From the NCBI RefSeq assembly GCF_001042475.2, contig NZ_LECW02000022.1:162329-226328 (forward strand): a stretch of DNA of 64,000 nucleotides, in the 5' to 3' direction. The stretch is from Bacillus glycinifermentans. GTDB taxonomy: Bacteria; Bacillota; Bacilli; Bacillales; Bacillaceae. The notes under the pieces were generated by a model, which had not been told where the DNA came from, made no database searches, and saw only the letters and a program-made list of their open reading frames with translations. Position numbers and translations under genes: made by a program. Each line of letters starts with the position of its first letter. The stretch's first letter is position 1. This document shows positions 18,474 to 28,695 of the stretch, in pieces.

Positions 18474-19274
18474 ATGAAATTTGCGGTATCGTCAAAAGGA
18501 AATCCGGTCTCTGATACATTGAAAAGCAGAATTCAAACGTACCTGCTCGACTTCGGCCTTGAGTGCGACGAAGAAGAGCCCGATATCGTCATTTCCGTCG
18601 GAGGGGACGGAACGCTTTTATACGCGTTTCACAAGTACAGCAGCCGCCTCGATAAAACGGCATTTGTCGGGGTTCATACCGGCCACCTCGGCTTTTATGC
18701 AGACTGGGTTCCGGACGAGATTGAAAAACTGGTGATCGCGATTGCGAAAACGCCGTTTCAGATTGTCGAATATCCGATCCTGGAAGTGATCGTCCGCTAT
18801 AATAACGGTGGAAAGGAAGCAAGGTACCTGGGGCTTAATGAGTGTACGATTAAAAGCATCGAGGGTACGCTCGTCACAGACGTCGAGATAAAAGGGGAGC
18901 TGTTTGAAACGTTTCGCGGCGACGGGCTCTGCCTGTCGACGCCTTCAGGCAGCACGGCGTACAACAAGGCGCTCGGCGGGGCGATCATCCACCCGTCGAT
19001 CAGGGCGATCCAGCTCGCTGAAATGGCGTCTATCAACAACCGCGTGTTTCGGACGGTCGGCTCGCCGCTCATTTTGCCTGAGCATCATACATGCGTGATC
19101 AAACCACTTAACGATGTGACCTTCCAGGTTGCGGTTGATCACTTAACATTGCTGCATAAAGACGTCAAATCGATTCAATGCCGCGTCGCGAGCGAGAATG
19201 TCAGGTTTGCGAGATTCCGTCCGTTTCCGTTTTGGAAAAGGGTGCAGGAATCCTTTATCGGCAAGGGAGAATAG
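18474..19274 (+). CDS. nadF: NAD kinase
   Basis: Phosphorylates NAD to NADP. 266 residues with the NAD-kinase signature [11 protein letters not shown] near residue 40, [13 protein letters not shown] near 65, the GLNECTIK segment and [20 protein letters not shown] near 160, all intact. RBS GGGGAAAGGAG. The C-terminus ([19 protein letters not shown]) ends just before yjbO. Co-transcription with an alarmone synthetase and a pseudouridine synthase is likely from spacing. Confidence 0.96.
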   Translation: MKFAVSSKGNPVSDTLKSRIQTYLLDFGLECDEEEPDIVISVGGDGTLLYAFHKYSSRLDKTAFVGVHTGHLGFYADWVPDEIEKLVIAIAKTPFQIVEYPILEVIVRYNNGGKEARYLGLNECTIKSIEGTLVTDVEIKGELFETFRGDGLCLSTPSGSTAYNKALGGAIIHPSIRAIQLAEMASINNRVFRTVGSPLILPEHHTCVIKPLNDVTFQVAVDHLTLLHKDVKSIQCRVASENVRFARFRPFPFWKRVQESFIGKGE

Positions 19275-19285
19275 GAAGGTTTGCC

Positions 19286-20176
19286 GTGAGCGATTTTTCT
19301 TTGAGACAAACGATAACAGCAAAAGAAGACGGTATGCTGTTGAAAGAGTATGTACAGCGCATGGGCATTTCAAAGAGGATGCTTGCAGATATCAAATTCG
19401 GTGGCGGGGATCTTCTCATTAATGGGGAGCATGTCACGGTCAGGCATGTCCTTCAGGAAGGGGACAAGCTCGCAATTTTGTTTCCGCCGGAGAAGGTTAG
19501 CGAATCTCTGCGGCCGGAAGCGATCCCGCTTGACATCTTGTTTGAAGACGACCATGTCCTCGTGCTTAATAAACAGCCTTACCTGTCGTCGATTCCTTCG
19601 CGGGAACATCCGACGGGAAGCCTTGCGAACGGGCTCATTTATTATTATCAGCAGACGGGCTGTGAAGCGACCGTTCATCTTGTGAGCAGGCTGGATCGTG
19701 ACACATCAGGGGTCATGCTCGTCGCCAAGCATCGTTTTGCACATTCCCTTTTGTCACATTTGCAAAAAGAGGGACATGTCAAACGGCAGTACCGCGCCGT
19801 CGTTCACGGCGAAATCAGGGAAGACCGCGGAACGGTCGACGCCCCGATCGGCAGAAAAGCGACAAGCATTATTGAGCGGGCTGTCGTCCCGGATGGCCAA
19901 ACAGCGGTCACCCACTTTAAGGTGAACATGCGAATCGGACAGATAACAGACGTTTCGCTGAGCCTTGAAACGGGAAGGACCCATCAAATCCGCGTTCACA
20001 TGAGCCATATCGGACACCCGCTGTGCGGTGACACGCTTTACGGGGGCACGCGCGATCTCATCAATCGGCAGGCGCTTCACAGCGAGAGGCTGGCGTTTAT
20101 TCATCCGCTGACAAGGGAGGAGCTGGCGTTTTACGCGCCGCTTCCGTACGATATCCGGAAATTATTGGAGAGCTGA
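19286..20176 (+). CDS. yjbO: RluD-type pseudouridine synthase YjbO
   Basis: An RNA pseudouridine synthase; the target RNA is not determined by sequence. GTG 19286 with AGGAAGG upstream is chosen (296 aa); the frame is open back to 19178 inside nadF. An N-terminal S4-like RNA-binding region (MLLKEYVQRMGISKRMLADIK) is followed by the catalytic motif LVSRLDRDTSGVML with the active-site Asp near residue 135, and by TGRTHQIRVHMSHIGHPLCGD. All family blocks are present. Confidence 0.92.
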   Translation: MSDFSLRQTITAKEDGMLLKEYVQRMGISKRMLADIKFGGGDLLINGEHVTVRHVLQEGDKLAILFPPEKVSESLRPEAIPLDILFEDDHVLVLNKQPYLSSIPSREHPTGSLANGLIYYYQQTGCEATVHLVSRLDRDTSGVMLVAKHRFAHSLLSHLQKEGHVKRQYRAVVHGEIREDRGTVDAPIGRKATSIIERAVVPDGQTAVTHFKVNMRIGQITDVSLSLETGRTHQIRVHMSHIGHPLCGDTLYGGTRDLINRQALHSERLAFIHPLTREELAFYAPLPYDIRKLLES

Positions 20177-20196
20177 AAAACAGCTCTCTTTTTTTA
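20168..20196. terminator. Shared terminator of yjbO and prpE
   Basis: GAGAGCTG-AAAAA-CAGCTCTC followed by T7, between convergent genes and overlapping the end of prpE. Confidence 0.8.
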
Positions 20197-20934
20197 TGGC
20201 TCTGTGCGAAATCTCGTTTCATCGAAAGGCATTGAGGAAGGGACCGATTCTGTTGTGAGTTCCGGAAACCTGAAGGCGGTCAGCCGATTGCCGAACACGC
20301 ATCCCGTATCAATGTTAATTGTATGGTGAACCATCCGCGGAGCCTTGACAGGAGTGTGGCCGTACACGACCCATGCCTCGCCCTGGTAATGAGCGGCCCA
20401 GTCCCGCCTGACGGGCCTTCCGTCAGGCAGCGTCTCTCCCGTAATATCCCCGTACAAAACAAACTGTTTTACCTTACCAACGGGCTTCTTTCCGATATAT
20501 TCGGCTTTTATCCCGGCATGGGCGACGACGAGCTCGCCGTTATGCAGGATCTCATAAAGCGGAGCGCGTTCATACAGGTGCATAAACAGATCTCTGATAT
20601 GGTCTTGTTTTTGCGGTGGGAGCCGTCTGTATTCGGCGGCTGTCGTTTCAAGGCCGTGCATGAGCTTGACCGGGTTTCCTTTGAAAAAGCGGTAGAGCTT
20701 GTTGCAATGATTGCCCGGGACATAGCGGGCTGCGCCTTTTTCAACGGCATTCGCCACGAATTCAACGACGGCGAGCGATTTCGGCCCCCGGTCTGTCAAG
20801 TCTCCGAGAAAGACAGGGGTTCTCTTTTCAGGGTGAGCGGGCAGCCCTGTATCAAGGGAATAGCCGAGCTTTTCAAGCAATGCGGTCATTTCATCATAAC
20901 ATCCGTGAATATCTCCGATCACATCGTATTTCAT
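20194..20934 (-). CDS. prpE: Bis(5'-nucleosyl)-tetraphosphatase PrpE
   Basis: A PPP-family metallophosphatase that cleaves Ap4A-type nucleotides and has protein phosphatase activity; in Bacillus it is linked to spore germination. The metal-binding blocks are complete: GDIHGCYDE (8-16), [11 protein letters not shown] near 45, [10 protein letters not shown] near 77 and VAHAG near 140. ATG 20934 is used because the next ATG upstream (20943) abuts the RBS AGGAG. About 246 aa. Confidence 0.9.
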   Translation of the reverse strand: MKYDVIGDIHGCYDEMTALLEKLGYSLDTGLPAHPEKRTPVFLGDLTDRGPKSLAVVEFVANAVEKGAARYVPGNHCNKLYRFFKGNPVKLMHGLETTAAEYRRLPPQKQDHIRDLFMHLYERAPLYEILHNGELVVAHAGIKAEYIGKKPVGKVKQFVLYGDITGETLPDGRPVRRDWAAHYQGEAWVVYGHTPVKAPRMVHHTINIDTGCVFGNRLTAFRFPELTTESVPSSMPFDETRFRTEP

Positions 20935-21175
20935 GTCTTTCATCTCCTAAACGTTAACTAACAGCGATTATATTTATGATAACCTTCACCGGCTTTGTTT
21001 ATTGGATATCATACCTTGTTTATGTTCTATTTTCACCTTCAAACATTTCCTGCGGAGAAAATCAGGCATATCACTTTTATTTCTCGGCGAGCATTGTTAA
21101 AATCGACTTTTACACTTGGGAGAAAAGGACGATCATCTGAACTTTTCTTTCGTTGAATTGTAATTATGGTCCTTT

Positions 21176-21203
21176 TTGACTGTGGAAGGGGACACTATAT
21201 ACT
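21176..21203 (+). promoter_or_regulatory. Sigma-A promoter of yjbQ
   Basis: TTGACT (21176-21181), 16 nt, TATACT (21198-21203), about 30 nt before the yjbQ start. Confidence 0.65.
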
Positions 21204-21233
21204 AAGGAAACCGGTTTTTAGGAGGTAACATCT

Positions 21234-23078
21234 ATGGAGCATACATCTGTTTCATCTTTAGTTGTCGTACTCATTGTCGCATTTTTAACCCCCATCCTGC
21301 TGAACCGCTTAAGGCTTGTCATACCTGTCGTTGTGGCGGAAATCATCATGGGTCTTGTTATCGGAAAAAGCGGTTTTAACCTTGTCGAAGTGCATGATGC
21401 GTGGCTTGAGACGCTATCGATGCTCGGGTTTATCTTTTTAATGTTTTTGAGCGGACTGGAGATCGATTTTTCCGCGTTTGAAAGAGGAAAGAAAAAGCAG
21501 CTGCTCCCAAACGGAAAAGCTGCGCCAAACACGTTTAAAACGGCTGCCATTATATTTATCGCGATTTTCATTTTGTCGCTCGGGCTTTCTTACAGCTTTG
21601 TCCTGGCCGGGTTCATCGACAACGCCTTTTTAATGACGCTGATCATTTCGACGATTTCACTCGGTGTGGTCGTTCCGACGCTGAAAGAAGAGCGCCTGAT
21701 GAAGACGAACATCGGACAGATTATTTTGCTTGTGGCGGTGATCGCCGACCTTGTGACGATGATTTTGCTCGCTGTCTTCGCCTCGATTTATGGAGACGAA
21801 AGCAGCAATATGTGGCTGTTGATCATCTTGTTTGCCGCAGGCGTCGTCCTTTATCTCTTCGGAAGGGTGTTTAAAAACCGCTCTTATATTGAAGTGATGT
21901 CAAAAGGAACGATTCAAATCGGCACAAGGGCGATTTTTACCCTGATCATCGTGCTTGTCGCGCTTTCGGAATCGCTCGGCGCGGAAAACATACTCGGCGC
22001 ATTTTTAGCCGGGGTTCTCGTGTCACTGCTTTCTCCGAATAAAGAACTGGTCCAGCAGCTTGATTCTTTCGGCTATGGATTTTTGATTCCGATCTTTTTT
22101 GTGATGACGGGAGTCAAGCTTGACATATGGTCCTTGCTTGAAGACCCGAAAATTTTAATGATGATCCCGCTGCTGTTTGTGGCGCTTTTAATCAGCAAGA
22201 TCGTTCCTGCGCTGATGTTGAAAAAGTGGTATGGTGTGAAAACGGTGCTGGCTTCAGGGCTTTTATTGACGTCGACATTGTCGCTCGTCATTGCCGCCAC
22301 AACAATCGGCGAACGGATCGGTGTCATCGACGCGAAAATGTCCGGTGTGCTCATTCTTGTCGCTGTCATCACGTGCATTATTACGCCGACGGGTTTCAAA
22401 AAGCTAATGCCGAAAGCACAGATTGAAACGGAGCAAAAAACGATCACCTTTATCGGCGCCAATCAAATGACACTGCCGGTTACTCTTGAGCTGTCTTCTG
22501 AGGAATATCACGTCAGAGTTCTGCATGTCCATCAGGAAAAGAAAGAAGAAAACCTGTCAGAGCCGGTTTTTGACGTGGAAGTGCTGCCAGATTATGAATT
22601 CGGGACACTCGAATCATTCGGCGTTTTTGAGACAGATATTCTTGTCGTAGCGACCGGGAATGAAGAGCGGAATACCGGAATTGCCCTATTTGCAAAAGAT
22701 AAACAAGTCGATAGGATTATCGCAAGCGCAGATTCGCCGTAAGCGGAAGCCAAATTGAAAGAAAACGGCATCGATACGATTTCCGTCCTGCTGTCGACGA
22801 AAACGCTGCTTCGCGCGCTGATCGAGGCTCCGGGCGTCATGAAGCTTTTGACGAATCAGGATGCATCATTATACGAAATCAACATGAGCAACGAGCGCTA
22901 TGACGGCGTGCTGTTAAGGGAATTTCCGTTTATGGGGGACGTGATCTTTGTGAGGATTTTCAGAGGTGTCGACAGCCTTGTGCCTCACGGCGATACAAGG
23001 CTGCAACTGGGCGACAGGCTGATCGCCACCGGCTCGCGCGAATATATCGCCGAGTTGAAAAAAACGCTGGAAGACTGA
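21234..23078 (+). pseudogene. yjbQ: CPA2-type K+(Na+)/H+ antiporter YjbQ, split by an in-frame stop
   Basis: A monovalent cation:proton antiporter. About eleven helices fill residues 1-390, then a cytosolic RCK_N/TrkA-N-like region (ITFIGANQMTLPVTLEL) and, after the break, an RCK_C/TrkA-C domain. The first open frame runs 21234-22742 and ends at TAA 22740-22742; the same frame, no shift, then continues from 22743 to 23078 with the regulatory domain intact. The two parts total 614 codons, the length I recall for B. subtilis YjbQ, so one sense codon (for example GAA) seems to have become TAA. Either a real nonsense mutation leaving the channel without its gate, or a base-call error. Confidence 0.85.
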
Positions 23079-23136
23079 TGCTTGACCATTTTTAATTTCG
23101 TGTTAAGATAAAAATATAACTGAATGAATGAAATGT

Positions 23137-23243
23137 TTTCCACTAGGGGAGTCCTTCATAAGGGCTGAGATAAAAGTGTGACTTTTAGACCCTCATAACC
23201 TGAACAGGTTCAGACCTGCGTAGGGAAGTGGCAAGGTATTTGA
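23137..23243 (+). promoter_or_regulatory. TPP riboswitch (THI element)
   Basis: It holds the conserved pieces AGGGGAGTCC, GGGCTGAGATAAAA, GACCCTCATAACCTGAACAGG and the 3' GCGTAGGGAAGTGGC in order, the hallmark of thiamine-pyrophosphate aptamers. A terminator follows at 23268-23302, so TPP should switch the thi operon off by termination. Confidence 0.95.
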
Positions 23244-23267
23244 CTATTATGGTATTATGCAAATTCC

Positions 23268-23302
23268 AAACCACTTTTCCTGCGGGGAAAGTGGTTTTTT
23301 TC
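23268..23302 (+). terminator. TPP riboswitch expression-platform terminator
   Basis: AACCACTTTTCC/GGGAAAGTGGTT with T7, between the aptamer and tenA. Confidence 0.88.
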
Positions 23303-23332
23303 ATTTTCTAACATTAAAGGAGGGCTACTTAG

Positions 23333-24034
23333 ATGAAGTTTTCGGAAGAGTGCCGGAAGAGCGCCGCAGAATGGTGGGAGGGCAGTTTTGTACACCCGTT
23401 TATCAAAGGAATCGGTGACGGGTCTTTGCCGATCGACTGCTTTACATATTATGTGCTGCAAGACTCCTACTATTTGAGCCATTTTGCCAAGGTTCAGTCC
23501 TTTGCCGCGGCATATGCGGCAGATTTATACACGACGAGCCGGATGGCGGATCATGCAAAGGGAACGTATGAAGCAGAGCTGGCTCTGCATAGGAAGTTTT
23601 CCGAGCTGCTCGGTATTACCGAGGAAGAAAAAAGAGCGTTCAAGCCGTCACCGACCGCGTATGCCTATACGTCCCACATGTACCGCTCTGTTATGAGCGG
23701 CAATTTTGCAGAAATTCTTGCCGCTTTGCTCCCTTGTTACTGGCTTTACTACGAGGTCGGGGAAACGTTGAAAGCGTGCAAGCCTGAGAATGGCATTTAT
23801 CAGGAATGGATTGCGACATATGGAGGAGACTGGTTTAAAGAACTCGTGACCGAACAGGTCGACCGTTTTGACGGGCTGGCCGAAAAAAGCACCGCTGAAG
23901 TCAGAGCGAAAATGAAAGAAAACTTCGTCATTTCCAGCTTCTACGAATATCAATTTTGGAATATGGCGCACAAGAAAGAAAGCTGGTCCGAGGAGCGGGG
24001 TGAACAGCTTGAAGCTTCACGCGATCACCGATGA
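23333..24034 (+). CDS. tenA: Thiaminase II / aminopyrimidine aminohydrolase TenA
   Basis: Salvages base-degraded thiamine by hydrolysing aminomethyl-pyrimidine to HMP. 233 residues, all-helical TenA fold. Recognisable are [18 protein letters not shown] (about 42-58), the catalytic cysteine in [14 protein letters not shown] (about 135) and the C-terminal [22 protein letters not shown]. The 3' end overlaps tenI by 35 nt. It is the first gene of the TPP-controlled operon. Confidence 0.95.
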   Translation: MKFSEECRKSAAEWWEGSFVHPFIKGIGDGSLPIDCFTYYVLQDSYYLSHFAKVQSFAAAYAADLYTTSRMADHAKGTYEAELALHRKFSELLGITEEEKRAFKPSPTAYAYTSHMYRSVMSGNFAEILAALLPCYWLYYEVGETLKACKPENGIYQEWIATYGGDWFKELVTEQVDRFDGLAEKSTAEVRAKMKENFVISSFYEYQFWNMAHKKESWSEERGEQLEASRDHR

Positions 24035-24626
24035 CCGGCACTCCGTTGACGAGCTGGCCGCCAAAATCGTATCCATCAAGGATACAGCGGATTTTATCCA
24101 TATCAGGGAGAGGTCAAAAACGGTATGCGAGATTTCCGAATTAATCGAACGCCTGCTGGCAGCTGGCGTTGACAAGCGGAAGCTCATCATCAACGACAGG
24201 GTGGATGTCGCCTTGTTCCACAATATACATCGCGTTCAGCTGCCTTCCCACGGCTTTTCCGTCAAATGTGTAAGACACCGTTTTCCGCATTTGAAAATCG
24301 GAAAGTCTGTCCACTCTGCTGAAGAAGCGGTTCAGGCTGCAAAAGAAGGAGCGGATTACGTGCTGTTCGGCCACATTTTTGAAACCGACAGCAAAAAAGG
24401 GCTGACAGGAAGGGGGACGGAAAGCCTGTGGAATGTGAAACAGGCTGTCGATATTCCCGTTATTGCCATCGGAGGGATTACCGAAAAGCGGCTGCCTGAG
24501 GTAAAGCTGTCCGCGCCTGACGGCATCGCGGTGATGTCGGGGATTTTTTCTGAAGACAGGTCTGCCGAAGCTTGCGAACGGCTTCTGCGCCTGGTGAAAG
24601 GAGATCTGTATGAAAAAGCGCTATGA
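24000..24626 (+). CDS. tenI: Thiazole tautomerase TenI
   Basis: A ThiE-like TIM barrel that aromatises the thiazole phosphate intermediate. Starts at GTG 24000 with GAGGAGCGG upstream, inside the tenA 3' end. Of 208 residues, [12 protein letters not shown] near 33, [12 protein letters not shown] near 62, [18 protein letters not shown] near 118 and [11 protein letters not shown] near 155 line up with the ThiE/TenI family. Placement between tenA and thiO matches B. subtilis and favours TenI over a true thiamine-phosphate synthase. Confidence 0.92.
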   Translation: MNSLKLHAITDDRHSVDELAAKIVSIKDTADFIHIRERSKTVCEISELIERLLAAGVDKRKLIINDRVDVALFHNIHRVQLPSHGFSVKCVRHRFPHLKIGKSVHSAEEAVQAAKEGADYVLFGHIFETDSKKGLTGRGTESLWNVKQAVDIPVIAIGGITEKRLPEVKLSAPDGIAVMSGIFSEDRSAEACERLLRLVKGDLYEKAL

Positions 24627-25722
24627 AACGATCGTGATCGGCGGAGGCATCATCGGTGTCTCGATTGCCTATCATCTTGCAAAAGCGGGAAAACAAACGG
24701 CGGTTTTCGAAAGCGGCGAGGTCGGGAAAAAAGCGAGCCGTGCGGCCGCCGGTATGCTCGGCGCTCATGCCGAATGCGATAAACCGGGAACATTTTTCGA
24801 ATTTGCGAGGGCAAGCCAGACTGCATATAAGCGGCTGACCGCTGAACTAAAAAGCGTAAGCGGCATTGATATCAGGCGGCATGACGGCGGTATTTTAAAA
24901 CTCGCATTTACCGAAAGCGACCGGGCGCGCCTTATGGAAATGGCCGCGCTCGATTCTGCCGAATGGCTGACGCCTCAAGAGGTGTATGAAAAAGAGCCGC
25001 ATGCAGCAAAGGGGATACTCGGTGCGAATTTTATCCGGGATGACGTTCATGTCGAACCGATCTCTGTTTGCAGAGCTTTTGCCAAAGGAGCAAAACTGTT
25101 CGGCGCAGACATCTTTGAGTATGCGCCTGTTTTCTCAATAGAAGCGGCGGCAGGAGGCGGCGTCCGGATTCAGACGGCTTCAGGCGCCGCAGAAGCGGAT
25201 CATGCCGTGATCGCGAGCGGTGTCTGGAGCGGCGTTTTCTTTCAACAGCTCGGTTTAAACAAGCGATTTTATCCGGTGAAAGGGGAGTGTCTGTCCGTGT
25301 GGAATGACAGCATTCCTTTAACGAGAACGCTGTATCACGATCATTGCTATATTGTTCCGCGACACAGCGGAAAGCTTGTCATCGGCGCGACGATGAAAGC
25401 CGGAGACTGGAATGAGCAGCCTGATGCGGACGGCATCGAAGCCGTCATGAAAAAGGCGAAAACGATGCTTCCGAGAATCGGCGGGTTGAAAATCGACAGA
25501 TGCTGGGCCGGATTAAGACCGGAAACAGAGGACGGCAATCCGTATATCGGCAGACATCCTGAAAACGACAGCATCTTGTTTGCGGCCGGCCATTTCAGAA
25601 ACGGCATCCTTCTCGCGCCGGCGACGGGGGAGATGATCACAGATATGATTCTTAGCCGGCCGATCGAGCCCGCCTGGGAGGAAGCGTTTAAGGTTGACCG
25701 GAAGGAGGCTGTTCACAAATGA
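24610..25722 (+). CDS. thiO: Glycine oxidase ThiO
   Basis: A FAD-dependent oxidase that turns glycine into the dehydroglycine used for the thiazole ring. The dinucleotide-binding motif [14 protein letters not shown] lies at residues 9-22, with the DAO-family [12 protein letters not shown] near 47 and the C-terminal [20 protein letters not shown] near 298. 370 aa, family-typical. It overlaps tenI by 17 nt and thiS by 4 nt, so it is translationally coupled. Also called goxB. Confidence 0.95.
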   Translation: MKKRYETIVIGGGIIGVSIAYHLAKAGKQTAVFESGEVGKKASRAAAGMLGAHAECDKPGTFFEFARASQTAYKRLTAELKSVSGIDIRRHDGGILKLAFTESDRARLMEMAALDSAEWLTPQEVYEKEPHAAKGILGANFIRDDVHVEPISVCRAFAKGAKLFGADIFEYAPVFSIEAAAGGGVRIQTASGAAEADHAVIASGVWSGVFFQQLGLNKRFYPVKGECLSVWNDSIPLTRTLYHDHCYIVPRHSGKLVIGATMKAGDWNEQPDADGIEAVMKKAKTMLPRIGGLKIDRCWAGLRPETEDGNPYIGRHPENDSILFAAGHFRNGILLAPATGEMITDMILSRPIEPAWEEAFKVDRKEAVHK

Positions 25723-25922
25723 TGATTCAGCTGAACGGACGAAAGATAGACTGGAAGAATGACGGAGGAACGATCTATGACCTGCTTGCATCCTATCAGC
25801 TGGAAAACCGAGTTGTCATCGTTGAAAGAAACAGAGAGATTATCGGAAAAGAGAATTATCAAGAAGTGAAACTTGAAGAAAACGATGTTATCGAAATCGT
25901 TCATTTTGTCGGAGGGGGATAA
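25719..25922 (+). CDS. thiS: Thiamine biosynthesis sulfur carrier ThiS
   Basis: A 67-residue ubiquitin-like carrier. The C-terminus ends IEIVHFVGGG; the terminal Gly-Gly is adenylated by ThiF and converted to the thiocarboxylate that supplies sulfur to the thiazole. Two adjacent ATG codons (25719, 25722) could start it, the second giving 66 aa. Overlaps thiO; thiG follows after 3 nt. Confidence 0.93.
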   Translation: MMIQLNGRKIDWKNDGGTIYDLLASYQLENRVVIVERNREIIGKENYQEVKLEENDVIEIVHFVGGG

Positions 25923-25925
25923 AAC

Positions 25926-26693
25926 ATGTTAAAAATCGCTGATCAGCAGTTTTCATCAAGACTATTGCTCGGAACCGGGAAGTATCCGTCATTCGAGATT
26001 CAAAAAGAGGCGGTGCGCGTATCAGAGTCGGAGATTCTGACCTTTGCCGTCAGACGGATGAATATTTTTGAAGAATCCCAGCCCAATTTTCTCGAACAGC
26101 TTGATCTGAGCCGGTATACGCTTTTGCCGAATACAGCAGGGGCAAAAACGGCGGAGGAAGCGGTGCGCATCGCAAAGCTTGCCAAAGCGTCCGGCCTTTG
26201 CGACATGATTAAAGTCGAAGTGATCGGCTGTGACCGCTCGCTTCTGCCTGATCCTGTCGAAACATTAAAAGCATCCGAAGCCCTGCTTGAGGAAGGCTTT
26301 ATCGTTCTTCCGTATACATCGGATGACGTCGTGCTGGCAAAAAAACTTCAAGAGCTCGGCGTTCATGCGATTATGCCGGGCGCCTCGCCGATCGGCTCAG
26401 GACAGGGGATTATCAATCCTCTCAATCTTTCATTTATCATCGAACAGGCTGAAGTTCCGGTGATCGTCGACGCCGGAATCGGTTCTCCCAAAGACGCGGC
26501 ATATGCAATGGAGCTTGGGGCTGACGGCGTTTTGCTGAACACGGCCGTAGCCGGCGCAAAGGATCCGGTCAAAATGGCGCTCGCCATGAAACTTGCCGTC
26601 GAATCAGGAAGGCTCGGATATCTCGCGGGAAGAATTCCTGAAAAAGATTATGGCATCGCTTCCAGCCCTGAAGAAGGGATGCTGACGACTTGA
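25926..26693 (+). CDS. thiG: Thiazole synthase ThiG
   Basis: Builds the thiazole phosphate from DXP, ThiS-thiocarboxylate and dehydroglycine. 255 residues, TIM barrel. [13 protein letters not shown] near 12, [20 protein letters not shown] near 63, MIKVEVIGC with the Schiff-base lysine near 96, [14 protein letters not shown] near 140 and [27 protein letters not shown] near 182 are all present. RBS GGGGGATAAAAC precedes ATG. Confidence 0.96.
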   Translation: MLKIADQQFSSRLLLGTGKYPSFEIQKEAVRVSESEILTFAVRRMNIFEESQPNFLEQLDLSRYTLLPNTAGAKTAEEAVRIAKLAKASGLCDMIKVEVIGCDRSLLPDPVETLKASEALLEEGFIVLPYTSDDVVLAKKLQELGVHAIMPGASPIGSGQGIINPLNLSFIIEQAEVPVIVDAGIGSPKDAAYAMELGADGVLLNTAVAGAKDPVKMALAMKLAVESGRLGYLAGRIPEKDYGIASSPEEGMLTT

Positions 26694-27700
26694 ACGGCAG
26701 ATATTCAAGACAGGAGCTGTTTTCGCCGATCGGTCCAGGCGGCCAGAAAAAGATAGAACGCGCGCATGTACTGATCATCGGAGCCGGGGCTCTCGGATCG
26801 GCGAGCGCTGAAATGCTTGTAAGAGCGGGAGTCGGTTCGCTTACGATCGTTGACAGGGATTATGTCGAATGGAGCAATCTCCAGCGTCAGCAGCTATACA
26901 CGGAACAAGATGCGAAAGACAAGATGCCGAAGGCGGCGGCTGCCGAAAACAGGCTCCGCCTGATCAACGGCTCTGTCCGGGTTAACGGCATCGTCACCGA
27001 TGTCACGGCGGAAAAAGCGCTCAGCCTTGCAGAAGGCGCATCCTTGATCATTGATGCCACAGATAACTTTGAGACCCGTCTCGTTGTAAACGATGCGGCT
27101 GTCAAATCGGGGATCCCTTTTCTGTATGGGGCGTGTGTAGCAAGCTACGGGATTACCTATACAGTCATTCCTGGTAAGACGCCGTGTCTTCATTGTCTTT
27201 TGGGACATCTGCCGGCGAACACGATGACGTGCGACACATCCGGTGTCATCAGCCCGGTCGTTCAGCAGGTTACCGCTTATCAAGTGACAGATGCCCTTAA
27301 GCTGCTGACGGGGCATGAAACCTCCGGTACGCTCCGCTCATTTGATATATGGACAAATGAAAGGTCCGAGGTTCGCGCGGACGCTCTTAAAGATCAAGCA
27401 TGCCCGACGTGCGGCACCCGTGAATTTCCGTTTCTTTCACCGGAAAACGAAACAAAAGCGGCCGTTCTGTGCGGGCGGCAAACGGTCCAAATCAGACCTG
27501 CCGGCAAACAGCCGCCAATACTTGAGGAGCTGGCCGTCCGCTTCAAAGAAGCGGGCTTGGATGTGACAGGGAATCCGCACTTGGTGTCATGCAAATCCGA
27601 AGACTTCAGATTTGTCATTTTTCGGGATGGCCGGGCTTTCATTCATGGGACAAATGACGTAAAACGGGCAAAAACGATATACCACAGATGGATTGGCTGA
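26690..27700 (+). CDS. thiF: ThiS adenylyltransferase ThiF (E1-like)
   Basis: Activates the ThiS C-terminus with ATP. 336 residues. The nucleotide-binding [19 protein letters not shown] (about 31-49), [13 protein letters not shown] near 56 and the zinc-site CPTC near residue 242 mark a ThiF/MoeB E1 domain. About 80 residues follow with a rhodanese-like look but no clear active Cys loop. It starts at TTG 26690, overlapping the thiG stop. Related MoeB proteins act in molybdopterin synthesis; the operon decides for thiamine. Confidence 0.93.
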   Translation: MNGRYSRQELFSPIGPGGQKKIERAHVLIIGAGALGSASAEMLVRAGVGSLTIVDRDYVEWSNLQRQQLYTEQDAKDKMPKAAAAENRLRLINGSVRVNGIVTDVTAEKALSLAEGASLIIDATDNFETRLVVNDAAVKSGIPFLYGACVASYGITYTVIPGKTPCLHCLLGHLPANTMTCDTSGVISPVVQQVTAYQVTDALKLLTGHETSGTLRSFDIWTNERSEVRADALKDQACPTCGTREFPFLSPENETKAAVLCGRQTVQIRPAGKQPPILEELAVRFKEAGLDVTGNPHLVSCKSEDFRFVIFRDGRAFIHGTNDVKRAKTIYHRWIG

Positions 27701-27726
27701 AGGCTGAAAAAAGGAGTGCAAACAAC

Positions 27727-28539
27727 ATGAGTATACGAAAAGCATTGACAATCGCCGGGTCCGATTCAGGCGGAGGTGCGGGCATACAGGCTGATATTAA
27801 GACGTTTCAGGAGCTTGGCGTGTTCGGCATGTCAGCTTTGACGGCGGTAACCGCGCAAAATACGCAAGGCGTACACAGCGTTTTTCCGATGTCTCCGGGA
27901 GAGCTCGGCAAACAGATCGAAGCGGTAGCCCTTGATTTAAGGCCTGACGCGATTAAAACGGGGATGCTTTGGAGTGCGGAAATGATCGAAGAAATCGTTC
28001 AGCAGCTTGAGGAGCACGATCTCAAGGTTGTGATTGTCGATCCCGTCATGATTGCCAAAGGCGGGGCATCGCTGTTGAATGACGAAGCCGTGGAAACGCT
28101 GAAACGGCGGCTGTTGCCCCGTGCTTTTGCGGCGACGCCTAACATTCCCGAGGCAGAGGTGCTGACTGGAAGAAGGATTCAGACGATGGATGACCGCAAA
28201 AAAGCGGCTGAGGATTTGCACAAATTGGGCGTTCGTTATCCGATCATTAAAGGAGGCCACCTGCCGGAAAAGAAAACAGTGACAGACCTGCTCTTTGACG
28301 GCGAAACATTTATCGAAATCACCAATCCTTTTATCGAAACGAAGCACACTCATGGCACAGGCTGTACGTTTTCAGCCGCTTTGACGGCGCAAATTGCCAA
28401 AGGAAGCGATATTCACGAGGCTTTCGAAATCGCCGAATCATTCGTGCACATGGCGGTGGCAAACGGTCTGAATATCGGCTCCGGACACGGGCCGACGAAT
28501 CATTTTGCGTATAAACAGCGCTCTATGCGGGAGGGCTGA
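27727..28539 (+). CDS. thiD: HMP(-P) kinase ThiD (YjbV)
   Basis: Phosphorylates hydroxymethylpyrimidine and its monophosphate. ATG 27727 has AAAAGGAGTGC upstream and gives 270 aa; the open frame reaches back into thiF. Ribokinase-fold motifs: AGSDSGGGAGIQADIKTF (9-26), VIVDPVMIAKGG near 103 and the ATP-anion hole THGTGCTFSAAL near 205 with the catalytic Asp/Gly region. Last gene of the TPP-controlled operon; a terminator follows. Confidence 0.94.
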   Translation: MSIRKALTIAGSDSGGGAGIQADIKTFQELGVFGMSALTAVTAQNTQGVHSVFPMSPGELGKQIEAVALDLRPDAIKTGMLWSAEMIEEIVQQLEEHDLKVVIVDPVMIAKGGASLLNDEAVETLKRRLLPRAFAATPNIPEAEVLTGRRIQTMDDRKKAAEDLHKLGVRYPIIKGGHLPEKKTVTDLLFDGETFIEITNPFIETKHTHGTGCTFSAALTAQIAKGSDIHEAFEIAESFVHMAVANGLNIGSGHGPTNHFAYKQRSMREG

Positions 28540-28563
28540 TCCCTTTGCATACTGTGCGTCAGC

Positions 28564-28604
28564 AAAGCGGCGGCGTCCATTCCAGGAACGCCGCCGCTTT
28601 TTTT
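28564..28604 (+). terminator. Terminator of the thi operon
   Basis: AAGCGGCGGCGT/ACGCCGCCGCTT, a 12-bp stem with T7. Confidence 0.9.
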
Positions 28605-28613
28605 GACTGAAAA

Positions 28614-28664
28614 TTGTCAGCCTGACGCAAATTGTGATACTATATATTATGATCAGGTACTAAT
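28614..28664 (+). promoter_or_regulatory. fabI promoter with FapR operator
   Basis: TTGTCA (28614-28619) and an extended -10 TGATACTAT (TACTAT 28638-28643) at 18 nt. A 19-bp FapR-type palindrome lies at 28646-28664 (right arm AGGTACTAAT exact, left arm with changes), just downstream of the -10. FapR is the malonyl-CoA-responsive repressor of Bacillus lipid genes, and fabI is a known member of its regulon. Confidence 0.75.
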
Positions 28665-28695
28665 AAAATGTTAATCATTAGGAGGATTTATACAT

